From the NCBI GenBank assembly GCA_022414725.1, contig CM039462.1, positions 8,055,712 to 8,119,711 on the forward strand: a stretch of DNA of 64,000 bases. The letters are read 5' to 3'. Each line of letters starts with the position of its first letter. The first letter of the stretch is position 1. Of the stretch, positions 11,725 through 20,632 are shown piece after piece. The stretch is from Microglena sp. YARC (lineage: Eukaryota > Chlorophyta > Chlorophyceae > Chlamydomonadales > Chlamydomonadaceae). Both the position numbers and the translations under genes were made by a program. The notes below the pieces were generated by a model. That model was not told where the DNA came from, searched no databases, and saw nothing but the letters and a program-made list of their open reading frames with translations.

Positions 11725-12825
11725 ATGGACAAAGGTAGGCATAGTAAGTTTGGTAATGCTGTATCTAGCTGGCGTTTGGCTGCTCTCATGCTCATTACTG
11801 TGGCACTACTGTCGCCATCTTTAGCAGCCAACAATACAAGAGGCAGGCAGAGGAAGAGGAAGAGGCAGGCAGCGGCAGTCAGCAGTACGTGTGTGTGGCA
11901 GCAGAAACGTCATATCGCCTCTCCTCTCACATACACGATGCCAGTATCTGATTGCAGTGGGTCTGATACATTTCAGAAAAAAAGCTTTTACCATCAGCAC
12001 TTCGCCGGGTTATGGAATACCCCCTTCTTCAACCTGACTCACTCCAAGCCATTCTTCTTCTGTTGGATCGCTAAAAACAGTTGCACCAAGTTCAAGTACT
12101 TAATGAGTCGGATGGCAGAGCAGCCATTCTGGTCTGATGATCAGATGAATAGAAACCCGGACAAAAAATCGAGTGGAAAAGCTCATTCGTGGGTCAGCAA
12201 AGTCAACGCGGCATGGTGGAAGAAAGCCACAGATGCAGAATTCAGTTCAGTGTTTTCGTCACCAGATGTTCGTCGAGTCCTGGTGATCAGGGACCCGATC
12301 GACCGGTTCCTGTCCGGCTACATGCATGTGGTGGTGAAAGAAAAGCGTGGGGATGCCCTGCCCCGGGGTCCCGACAAAAAGCCCATGACATTCAATGCTA
12401 CCAGTGAGGACATCAAGCGTTACCTAGATCATACAGACAGGTGGCTTAGGTATGATCACATGGGCCCCCAGAGTAGCTGGTGCGGCATTCGGAGGTATGG
12501 CGTGCGCGTTTGGGATACGATCGCGGTGTACGCGAAAGACAATATGGTGAATGTGTATAAAGAGCTGGGTGACAAACTTGATTGGGGCGCCTACTTAGAT
12601 GACGGGTGGGGGCCGAATGGCAGCCAGCCCTTGTTTGAAGGGTTTACCCGCCACACTTTCAGCGGCAGCCCTCAAGGCAGTCCTCATGACTTGCTGACCC
12701 GCAGCATTTGTGAGAAACTTGTGCTTATATTTTTTGAGGATTATGCGAACTTCTTTCCCCTCATCCAGCCTCAAAACTGCTCCCAGTACCCAGAGCAGCC
12801 GAAGCTGCAGTCATTGGATGTATGA
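11725..12825 (+). CDS. Carbohydrate sulfotransferase-like, type II membrane protein
   Basis: A 366-residue uninterrupted frame. I chose the ATG at 11725 because the frame upstream of it is only the polypyrimidine tract. Residues 17-35 are a hydrophobic signal anchor (LAALMLITVALLSPSLAA) followed by a basic stem (RQRKRKR), as in Golgi type II enzymes. A 5'-phosphosulfate-binding-like motif is at about 113-124 (CWIAKNSCTKFK) and the 3'-phosphate motif at 186-199 (VIRDPIDRFLSGY). These are the two PAPS-binding signatures of the Sulfotransfer_2/HNK-1-type family, which transfer sulfate from PAPS to a sugar hydroxyl. Four NxS/T sites support a lumenal domain. The acceptor sugar cannot be deduced. 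The gene has no introns, unlike the other plus-strand genes here. Confidence 0.82.
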   Translation: MDKGRHSKFGNAVSSWRLAALMLITVALLSPSLAANNTRGRQRKRKRQAAAVSSTCVWQQKRHIASPLTYTMPVSDCSGSDTFQKKSFYHQHFAGLWNTPFFNLTHSKPFFFCWIAKNSCTKFKYLMSRMAEQPFWSDDQMNRNPDKKSSGKAHSWVSKVNAAWWKKATDAEFSSVFSSPDVRRVLVIRDPIDRFLSGYMHVVVKEKRGDALPRGPDKKPMTFNATSEDIKRYLDHTDRWLRYDHMGPQSSWCGIRRYGVRVWDTIAVYAKDNMVNVYKELGDKLDWGAYLDDGWGPNGSQPLFEGFTRHTFSGSPQGSPHDLLTRSICEKLVLIFFEDYANFFPLIQPQNCSQYPEQPKLQSLDV

Positions 12826-13060
12826 GTTGAGAATGGTGGAACAATGCCACGGATGCTAAATTCAGTTCAATGCTTTCATTGAGCAGCATTTGTGAGAGAC
12901 TTGTGCTTTTATTTTTTGAGGATTATGCGAACGTCTTTCCTCTCATGCAGCCTCAAAACTGCTCCCATTACCTAGAGCAACAGAAGCTGCAATCATTGGA
13001 TGTTTGAGTTGAGAATGGTGGAACAATGCCACGGATGCAAAATTCGGTTCAACGTTTTCT
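12826..13060 (+). pseudogene. Scrambled partial copies of the sulfotransferase 3' end
   Basis: 12833-12877 resembles 12211-12259 of the gene, and 12882-13020 resembles 12700-12838, ending in the same LQSLDV-stop. The 440 bp between those parts are missing. A third fragment (about 13015-13060) begins another cycle. This is a tandem duplication followed by internal deletion; it has no start and no PAPS motifs. Confidence 0.8.
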
Positions 13061-13412
13061 TTGAGTTACATCATTGGTTCAATGCGTAACATCATTTGTT
13101 CATTGAGTAACATCATTGTTTCATTGAGTAGCATCATTGTTTCATTGAGTAACATCATAGGTTCATTGAGTAACATCATTGGTTCATTGAGTAACATCAT
13201 TGGATCATTGAGTAACATCATTGTTTTATTGAGTAACATCATAGGTTCATTGAGTAACATCATTGGTTCAATGAGTAACATCATTGGATCATTGAGTAAC
13301 ATCATTGGTTCATTGAGTAACATCATAGGTTCATTGAGTAACATCATTGGTTCAATGAGTAACATCATTGGTTCAATGAGTAACATCATTGGTTCAATGA
13401 GTAACATCTTGG
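13060..13412. repeat. 21-bp minisatellite, about 17 copies
   Basis: The unit is TTGAGTAACATCATTGGTTCA with few variants. Because 21 is a multiple of 3, both strands stay open (SNIIGSL and MLLIEPM repeats). I see no sign that it is translated. Confidence 0.9.
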
Positions 13413-13429
13413 CTCATTGGATTGGATTG

Positions 13430-16250
13430 ATACATCTGTTTTCAGCAGGCTCTAGGCTCCTCAGTCACCGTCTTCCAATGGTAAGCCCCCCTGTGCGATA
13501 CCCACGGAATCAGGGAGCATACTATGCAGATTATACAGAAAAGCTGCTTGGGGCCTTCTTGAAGCCATGGCAGATGTTGCCTAGGCTCATGCTGCTAATT
13601 AGATTGGATTGATACTTGTTTTTTCAGCCAGCTCTGGGCTGCACAGTCACCGTCTTCCAATGGTAAGCCCCCCCGTGCGATACCAACGGAACCAGGGAGC
13701 ATACTATGCAGGTTAGACAGAAAAGCTGCTTGGGGCCTTCTGGAATCCATGGCAGATGTTGCCTAGGCTCATGTTGCTAATTAGATTGGATTGATACTTG
13801 TTTTTTCAGCCAGCTCTGGGCTGCACAGTCACCGTCTTCCAATGGTAAGCCCCCCCGTGCGATACCCATGAAATCAGGGAGCATACTATGCAGATTAGAC
13901 AGAAACACTGCATGGGGCCTTGTGGAATCCATGACAGATGTTGCCAAGGCTCAGGTTGCTAATTATATTGGATTGATACATGTTTTTTTAGCCAGCTCTG
14001 GGCTGCTCAGTCACCGTATTCCAATGGTAAGCCTCCCCGTGCGACACCCACGGAACCAGGGGGCATTCAAAGTGGATTAGACAGAAAAAGTGCTTGGGGC
14101 CCCCCTGAAATTAGATCGCCAACTATGCAGCTTATACAGTTTTTAAACTTGGAGAGAAGTATCGCCAGCAAGATGGAGCGCGTGATGCCTCCTGGCCATT
14201 GGTCCATGCAATGTGCCTAAATATTTGAATTTGAAGTGTTACATGTTTTTTCAGCCAACTCTGGGCTGCTCACCATCTTCCAATGCCAAGTCCCCCCGTG
14301 CGAAACCCACGGAACCAGGGAGCATACTTTGCAGGTTAGACAGAAACACTGCATGGGGGCTTGTGGAAGCCATGGCAGAGGTCGCCAAGGCTCAGGTTGC
14401 TAATTAGATTGGATTGATTTATGTTTTTTCAGCCAGCTTTGGGCTGCTCAGTCACCGTCTTCCAATGGTAAGTATCCCTGTGCGACACCCGCGGAACCAG
14501 GGAGAATTCGAAGTGGATTAGACAGAAAAAGTGCTTGGGGCCTTGTTTAAGCCATGGCAGATGTAGCCAAGGCTCATGTTGCTAATTGGATTGGATTGAA
14601 AATTGTTTTTTCAGCCAGCTCTAGGCTGCCCACCATCTTCCAATGCCAAGTCCCCCCGTGCAATTCCCACAGAACCAGGGAGCATACCATGCAGATTAGA
14701 CAGAAACACTTCCTGGGGCCTTGTGGAATCCATGGCAGATGTTGCCAAGGCTCATGTTGCTAATTGGATTGGATTGATACTTGTTTTTACAGCCAGCTCT
14801 GGGCTGCTCACCGTCTTCCAATGCCAAGTCCCCCCGTGCAATACCAACGGAACCAGGGAGCATACTATGCAGGTTAGACAGAAACACTGCATGGGGGCTT
14901 GTGGAAGCCATGGCAGAGGTCGCCAAGGCTCAGGTTGCTAATTATATTGGATTTATCTGGATTTATTTATGTTTTTCAGCCAGCTCTGGGCTGCTCAGTC
15001 ACCGTCTTCCAATGGTAAGTCTCCCCGTGCGACACCCACGGAACCAGAGAGCATTCAAAGTGGATTAGACAGAAAAAGTGCTTGGGGCCCTGTGGAAGCG
15101 ATGGGCCCACGCCAGATGTTGCCAAGTCTCTGGATGCTAATTGGATTGGATTGGATTGATACATATTGTTCAGCCAGCTCTGGGCTGCTCACTGCTTCCA
15201 ATGCCAAGTCCCCCTGTGCAATACCCATGAAATCAGGGAGCATACTATGCAGGTTTTACAGAAATACTGCATGGGGCCTTGTGGAAGCCATGGCATATGT
15301 TGCCAAGGCTCATGTTGCTAATTGGATTGGATTGATACTTGTTTTTACAGCCAGCTCTGGGCTGCTCACCGTCTTCCAGTGCCAACTTGCCAAGTCCCCC
15401 CGTGCGATACCCACGGAACCAGGGAGCATACTATGCAGATTAGACAGAAACACAGCCTGGGGCCTTGTCACCTTGTGGGATCCATGACAGATGTTGCCAA
15501 GGCTCAGGTTGCTAATTATATTGGATTGATTTATGTTTTTTCAGCCAGCTCTGGGCTGCTCAGTCACCGTATTCCAATGGTAAGTCTCCCCGTGCGACAC
15601 CCACGGAACCAGGGAGCATTCAAAGTGGATTAGACAGAAAAAGTGCTTGGGTCCCCCCTGAAATTAGATCGCCAACTATGCAGCTTATACATTTTAAAAC
15701 TTGGAGAGAAGTATCGCCAGCAAGATGGAGCGCATGATGCCTCCTGGCCATTGGTCCATGCAATGTGCCTAAATATTTGAATTTGAAGTGTTACATGTTT
15801 TTTCAGCCAACTCTGGGCTGCTCACCGTCTTCTAATGCCAAGTCCCCCCGTGTGATACCCACAGAACCAGGGAGCAGATTATGCAGATTATACGGAAAAA
15901 CTGCTTGGGCCTTGTGGAAGCCATGGCAGTTGTTACCAAGGCTCGTGTTGCTAATAAGGTTGGATTCGTAAATATTTTTTCAGCCAGCTCTGGGCTGCTC
16001 AGTCACCGTCTTCCAATGCCAAGTCCCCCCGTGTGATACCCACAGAACCAGGGAGCAGAGTATGCAGATTATACAGAAACACTGCCTGGGGCCTTGTGGA
16101 AGCCATGGCAGTCGTTACTAAGGCTCATGTTGCTAATTATATTGGATTTATACATGTTTTTCAGCCAGCTCTGGGCTGCTCAGTCACCGGCTTCCAATGC
16201 CAAGCCCCCCTGTGCGACACCCACGGTACCAGGGAGCATATTATGCAGAC
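13430..16250 (+). repeat. 182-bp satellite, about 16 copies with exon-like core
   Basis: Successive cores start at 13627, 13809 and 13991, a period of 182 bp, and continue to about 16165. Each unit has a T-rich tract ending in CAG, about 35 nt starting CCAGCTCTGGGCTGC, then AATGGTAAG or AATGCCAAG, so many units carry an acceptor and a donor in exon-like order. A 150-bp insert starting GAAATTAGATCGCC occurs at 14105-14250 and 15658-15803, which implies a higher-order duplication of about 1.55 kb. Two inverted copies lie at 17096-17335. Confidence 0.85.
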
Positions 16251-16530
16251 TCAGTGAATGCTGATACTCATGTGCAATGACTCAGTGAATGCTGATAATC
16301 GTGTGCAATGACTCAGTGAATGCTGATACTCATGTGCAATGACTCAGTGAATGCTGATACTCATGTGCAATGACTCAGTGGATGCTGATACTCATGTGCA
16401 ATGACTCAGTGAATGCTGATACTCATGTGCAATGACTCAGTGAATGCTGATACCCATGTGCAATGACTCAGTGAATGCTGATACCCATGTGCAATGACTC
16501 AGTGAATGCTGATACTCGTGTGCAATGATT
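16247..16530. repeat. 31-bp minisatellite, about 9 copies
   Basis: The unit is TGACTCAGTGAATGCTGATA followed by CTCATGTGCAA. No coding signal. Confidence 0.9.
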
Positions 16531-16603
16531 CTACTTGAATATGATACTAGATTCAAGCTGGTCTTGTTTTGTTCGCAACCTTGATTACACATTTCACATC
16601 TGT

Positions 16604-16712
16604 CGGTGACTATAGCTGGCTCCGGCTTAAGCTGTGGTGTCCTTAACATCACTTCCTGTGAGTATCTGTATTACACGGATGTAACAATTTCAATTTCAAT
16701 TTCACATCTGTG
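16604..16712 (+). mobile_element. SINE-like element with TTTCAA tail
   Basis: It starts GGTGACTATAGCTGGC, contains TGGTGTCCTTAACATCAC and ends ACACGGATGTAACAATTTCA with further TTTCAA units. A second copy lies at 51706-51800. The repeated 3' tail suggests retroposition. Confidence 0.6.
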
Positions 16713-16732
16713 GAATTAAATGATCGCTGTCG

Positions 16733-16890
16733 CACGGACTCAGAGCCTCCGTCGGTTAAACGAGTGTTTAGGGTTCAGTTCATCAACGCTTTTTCTTTTA
16801 AAGCCCTTCCTATCACGGTTTGGCAAGTCCCTGTTACCTATTGGCCTACATCTCGACTGTAACATACCGTACATACATAAATAATAAAGT
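16733..16890 (+). mobile_element. Dispersed repeat family A, copy
   Basis: It starts GCACGGACTCAGAGCCTCC and ends CGACTGTAACATACCGTACA. It matches 9838-9985 throughout with scattered substitutions. Confidence 0.65.
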
Positions 16891-17095
16891 GACACTGCTG
16901 AAAGGAGAAATGCTGAGGGGATTTGCACTGTTTCGTTTTTAGGCTACGTTAATACGCTGGCGATAATTCTTTGCAAGTTTTTAAACTGTATAAGCTGCGT
17001 GGTTGGCTCCCTGGTTTTAGATTCGACGACAGCATGCAGCAATCGGCATGCAGAATGGGAATGAGAATGCATCATGCAGTACTCGGCATAGTTGG

Positions 17096-17335
17096 TTCCC
17101 TGATTTCCTTGGGCATCGTACTGGGGGACATAGCATTGGAAGAAGGTGAGCAGCCCAGAGCTGGTAAAAAATGTATCAATCCAATCCATTTAGAAACCTG
17201 TGCCTTGACAACATCTGCCATGGATTCCACAAGGACCCAAGCAGTGTTTATGTATAATCTGCATAATATCCTTACTAGTTGTATGAGTATCGTACTGAGG
17301 GACTTAGCATTGGAAGGCGGTGAGCAGCCCAGGTA
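17096..17335 (-). repeat. Inverted copies of the 182-bp satellite
   Basis: Two diverged units in reverse orientation; GAAGGTGAGCAGCCCAGAGC is the reverse complement of the exon-like core. They are separated from the main array by dispersed elements. Confidence 0.75.
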
Positions 17336-17479
17336 GGCTTTAAAACTTGTAAACATCCAATCCAATTTTATGGCCCAATGGCCAGGAGGCTGAATGCTTT
17401 CCATCTTGTTGGGGATACCTCTCTCCACGCCCGAGCGTTGCTGGGGATACTTCTCTCCATGCCGAGGACCAATGTGTGT

Positions 17480-17580
17480 TTTTGGCGGAGCCCCCTCTTC
17501 AAGGGGGCGGGAGCCCCCATGTTTACCCATGTGTCCGTTTTTTAGCGTCGCAGGCAAGGATGCATAGAACTTGTTATGTT
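17480..17580 (+). mobile_element. GC-hairpin-head repeat, truncated copy
   Basis: TTGGCGGAGCCCCCTCTTCA followed by AGGGGGCGGGAGCCCCCA and TTTACCCATGTGTCCG. It ends early at TAGAACTTGTT relative to the copies at 6.9 and 30.6 kb. Confidence 0.65.
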
Positions 17581-17594
17581 GTGTATGCATGTAT

Positions 17595-17745
17595 GTATGT
17601 TACAGTCCAGGGGTAGGCCAAATAGGCTAAAAGGACTTGCCCAGCCGTGATAGGAAGGGCATACAAATAAAAAGCATTGGTGAACTGAAAACCAAACAAC
17701 CGATTTACCGACGAGGGCCCTGAGTTCGTGCTATAGTGATCATTT
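17595..17745 (-). mobile_element. Dispersed repeat family A, reverse copy
   Basis: TTACAGTCCAGGGGTAGGCC through GGGCCCTGAGTTCGTGC is the reverse complement of 9838-9985. Confidence 0.7.
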
Positions 17746-17914
17746 GACCAACTGGATACTTCTCACCATGCTTTTGACCACGCTATTGAAGTCTGCCTGC
17801 AGCTGAACTACTGAAGTATTGAAGTCTGCCTGTAGCTGAACTATTGAAGTCTGCCTGTAGCTGAGCTATTGAAGTCTGCCTGCAGCTGAAGGGAAATACC
17901 GGACATACACCGGC

Positions 17915-18067
17915 AGGGGGGAAGCTAGTCCGGGGGTAGCCAGTCCGGGGGATGACCTGTCAACACTTCACCCTAACCCCCTGGACCCCTAGACCCTAAC
18001 CCCCTAAACCCTAAACCCCTAACCGGTCACCCCCGGACTGGCTACCTCCGGACTAGATCCCCCCTAC
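17915..18067. mobile_element. MITE with about 40-bp inverted ends and telomere-like core
   Basis: The left end (GGGGGGAAGCTAGTCCGGGG and onward to GATGACC) is nearly the reverse complement of the right end (GGTCACCCCCGGACTGGCTA and onward). The core between them is built of CCCTAAACCC-like units. A related element lies at 19369-19571. No open frame. Confidence 0.7.
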
Positions 18068-18510
18068 CACGTACACCCGATGGTTGTTATCACTTAAACC
18101 CTGTGGGGGGGGCAGAGGGGTCTTAAAACGAAAAAACTAAGTGCTTAGATGTAGAGTAAACATGAGTCTACCAACGAATCACACTTGATCCCGACTTGAT
18201 CCATGATTAATTTCACCAAAGCAAGCAATTTGTGATCATGGGCTGTCACGATATATCTGTGCGCACAAGCGGGACAGGAACATAATTGAGGCAAACCCTG
18301 AAGGCCAATACCCTGTTGGATGAGACTACGGATCGCGACCGGTTGGGCATCACCGGTGGCTGCGCCCCCCCGAAAAAGACGGCGAGTCATTACGCATACG
18401 TGCCACAACAGCGATCTCCAAATTTGCATCGCCACCCCAGTGCTCACACGCAGCAGCAGCATCAACCCCCCCCTCCTCTGACAATCAGCTAATGATCGCA
18501 CTAGGGCTTC

Positions 18511-20150
18511 ATGAGTGTGCCTAAAGCAACCCTTGGTCTCCAGGCCTTCATTTTCCGAGCTCAGGTCTTCGGTCTCTACCGAAGCTTCTTCAGAGCGAGT
18601 AAGAATTTGCCGCAGGCTGCCAAAGGTGGGTCAGAATCCTTCATTCTCCGCCACATCGCCACTTATAACTCACTGCAGTCAGGGAGGTGCTTAGCAAGGG
18701 CATATGTTATGGCTGCTCACGGAACAAATCCGACGCGTTCTTGCGCCACAAATATTGTGCACACGCCTGGTGTTATTTCGATCCTTGGTGATGGCCCGAC
18801 GGATGGAAACAAGCTGCGTGCCTCACCCAGATGGTGAATGGTGTTGTTGGTGGTGTAGTGTTGGTGGTGGTGTCACTGGTGTCAGTGGTGTTGGTTTGGT
18901 GTTAGTGTTGGTGTTGGTGGCGGTGGCGAAGAAGATTGTGGTGTGTGTGCATGGGCTGCGTATAAGGGGAGGGGTGGGGTGTGTGTGGGGGGGTTTGATG
19001 ATGGTGTATAAAAAACCGCGCACAGGAAGCACTGTTTTTTCTGTTCAGCTACAAGTAACAGCTTCTAGGCAGTTACTCTGGCTGAATAATCATCCAAACC
19101 TAAAGCAACCTAGTGCACCTTGAAGCTGACGGGATCAACTTCCTAGCGCTGCTGACATTTTGAGGCTCAGCCCTGTGGTTGGCTCAGGGAGCTGCCTAGA
19201 AGCTGCTGCTAGTAGCCGAAAAGAAAAACCTTGCATGGGGAGGTGCCAAGATGTTACTTGTGGCGATGCCAATATTGATCTGTCAGGGTGGACTTCTGGT
19301 GATGATGTGATTGGTTTGAAGTGTGGGGTAAGCAGAGTGTTCATGTTTAAATCATTGCATGTGTAGGTAGGGGGAAGCTAGCCCCCACTTAAGCTAGCCT
19401 CAACTTACCTTCACCCTAAACCCACCTAGACCCTAAACCCGAATCCCTAAATACACTCACCCCCAAACCTTTAAATTGAAACCCTAACCACTAAACCCTA
19501 AACTATTAACCCTAAAACCAAACCCCCTTAAACTTTAGTGGGGGCTAGCTCAAGGGGGGGCTAGCTCAAGTGCATGTGGATGTCGCTGCATGAGCAGAGT
19601 TTGCATGTCATTGCATGTAGATGTCGTTGCATGAGCAGAGTGTGCATTTCATTGCATATGTCGTTGCATGAGCAGAGTGTGCATGTGCATTTCATTGCTC
19701 ATGTCGTTGCATGAGCATAGTGTGCACGTGCATTTCATTGCTCATGTTGTTGCGTGAGCAGAGTGTGCATGTGCATTTCATGGCATATGTCGTTGCATGA
19801 GCAGAGTGTGTCTATGCATTTCATTGCATGTGTCGTTGTGCCAATGCGGGTGTGTCCCACTTTTCCTGCGCTTTCATTTGCCACCTTTGCAGTTGATTTG
19901 AAAGCGCATGTGTCTGTTCACATGGAACGCGCCATTTAGCATGGCATGTGCGGGTGTCTGTTCACATCCCCCCCTGTTCAGATTTCCGACCTTCCCCGCG
20001 CTCCCGTTTGCTATCCTTGCAGTTGATTTAAGGAGCGAGGTGCGAAGTGAATTTGAGAAGTACCGCTCGACCACCAATATCAAGTTCCATCTGACGGACG
20101 CCAAGCAGCAGCTGAAGAGAGTACAGGAGATGTTGAACTTCAGGCGCTAA
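18511..20150 (+). CDS. LYRM2: LYR-motif protein, LYRM2-like (two exons)
   Basis: Exon 1 is 18511-18625 and exon 2 is 20023-20150; joined they give exactly 80 codons plus stop. Donor AAAG/GTGGGT and acceptor CTTGCAG are canonical and the intron is phase 1. The protein has the LYR tripeptide at residues 22-24 (QVFGLYRSFFRASKNLP), then a basic helix and a C-terminal part (RSEFEKYRSTTN) that aligns with the matching part of LYRM2 (88 residues in human). LYR proteins are small mitochondrial matrix factors that bind acyl carrier protein and assist respiratory complex or Fe-S assembly; the role here is inferred from family. The 1.4-kb intron contains two MITEs, a minisatellite and a decayed copy of the exon-2 acceptor region (about 19855-19905). 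Confidence 0.8.
19051..19213. mobile_element. Short MITE, 163 bp, in the LYRM2-like intron
   Basis: The ends are inverted: AACAGCTTCTAGGCAG at the left and AGCTGCCTAGAAGCTGCTGC at the right. Both subterminal regions also match the ends of the 1.36-kb element at 45154-46514, so this is probably its internal-deletion derivative. Confidence 0.7.
19369..19571. mobile_element. MITE with telomere-like core, second copy
   Basis: Ends TAGGGGGAAGCTAGCCCCCA and AGTGGGGGCTAGCTCAAG are inverted repeats. The interior is rich in CCCTAAACCC-type units. It is diverged from 17915-18067 but has the same design. Confidence 0.65.
19572..19850. repeat. Intronic minisatellite, about 45 bp x 6
   Basis: Units contain GTCGTTGCATGAGCAGAGTG and TGCATTTCATTGC. 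Confidence 0.85.
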
Positions 20151-20152
20151 AG

Positions 20153-20352
20153 CTCTGCCACACCCTGGTCTGCCACACCCTGGTCTGACAGTATCTGGTC
20201 TAACAGTATCTGGTCTGACAGTATCTGGTCTAACAGTATCTGGTCTAACAGTATCTGATCTAACAATATCTGGTCTAACAGTATCTGGTCTAACAGTATC
20301 TGGTCTGACAGTATCTGGTCTAACAGTATCTGGTCTAACAGTATCTGGTCAG
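20153..20352. repeat. 15-bp minisatellite between LYRM2-like and TYW genes
   Basis: The unit TGGTCTAACAGTATC occurs about 13 times. It fills most of the 287 bp between the LYRM2-like stop and the TYW start codon, so the TYW promoter is short or overlaps it. Confidence 0.9.
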
Positions 20353-20371
20353 TCATCATTGCAGGGCAGGG

Positions 20372-20379
20372 TATAAAAA
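20372..20379 (+). promoter_or_regulatory. Probable TATA box of the TYW fusion gene
   Basis: TATAAAAA lies 66 bp upstream of the ATG at 20438, which allows a transcription start about 30 bp downstream and a short leader. No other TATA-like site is as well placed. Confidence 0.5.
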
Positions 20380-20437
20380 GCACTGCAAGGCACCTATAGT
20401 GTATATAGCTGTAAGGGCTCCAGGAAACAAGCCAGCT

Positions 20438-20632
20438 ATGTCCAACAATGCATTCCAACAGAGAAAAGCGTCAGTGCTAGCTGGCCTACAAGATAAGTGT
20501 GGAGACAAGTCGCGAAAGGGCAGTGTGGACGAGCGCTGCTTAGCATTGGTCAATGTTATCAATGACCAGCCCAATGTCTATACAACCAGCAGCTGCAGTG
20601 GGCGCATCAGTGTGTTTGGAGACCCATCTGAG
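20438..20632 (+). CDS. TYW2/3/4: TYW fusion exon 1 (TYW3 N-terminus)
   Basis: It encodes 65 residues from ATG to GDPSE, with the TYW3 signature [13 protein letters not shown] preceded by [19 protein letters not shown]. The donor is GAG/GTGAGA, phase 0. Confidence 0.88.

Noticed and set aside
13066..13612. Possible membrane repeat protein (SNIIGSL repeats)
   Set aside because: A 21-bp satellite is necessarily periodic in seven residues; there is no conserved part and the opposite strand is equally open.
17970..18030. Telomere or chromosome end
   Set aside because: The CCCTAAACCC stretch is short, degenerate and enclosed by inverted repeats, with genes on both sides.
18145..18501. 118-codon minus-strand frame next to the LYRM2-like start
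   Set aside because: No motif recognised; probably promoter-side DNA of the LYRM2-like gene.
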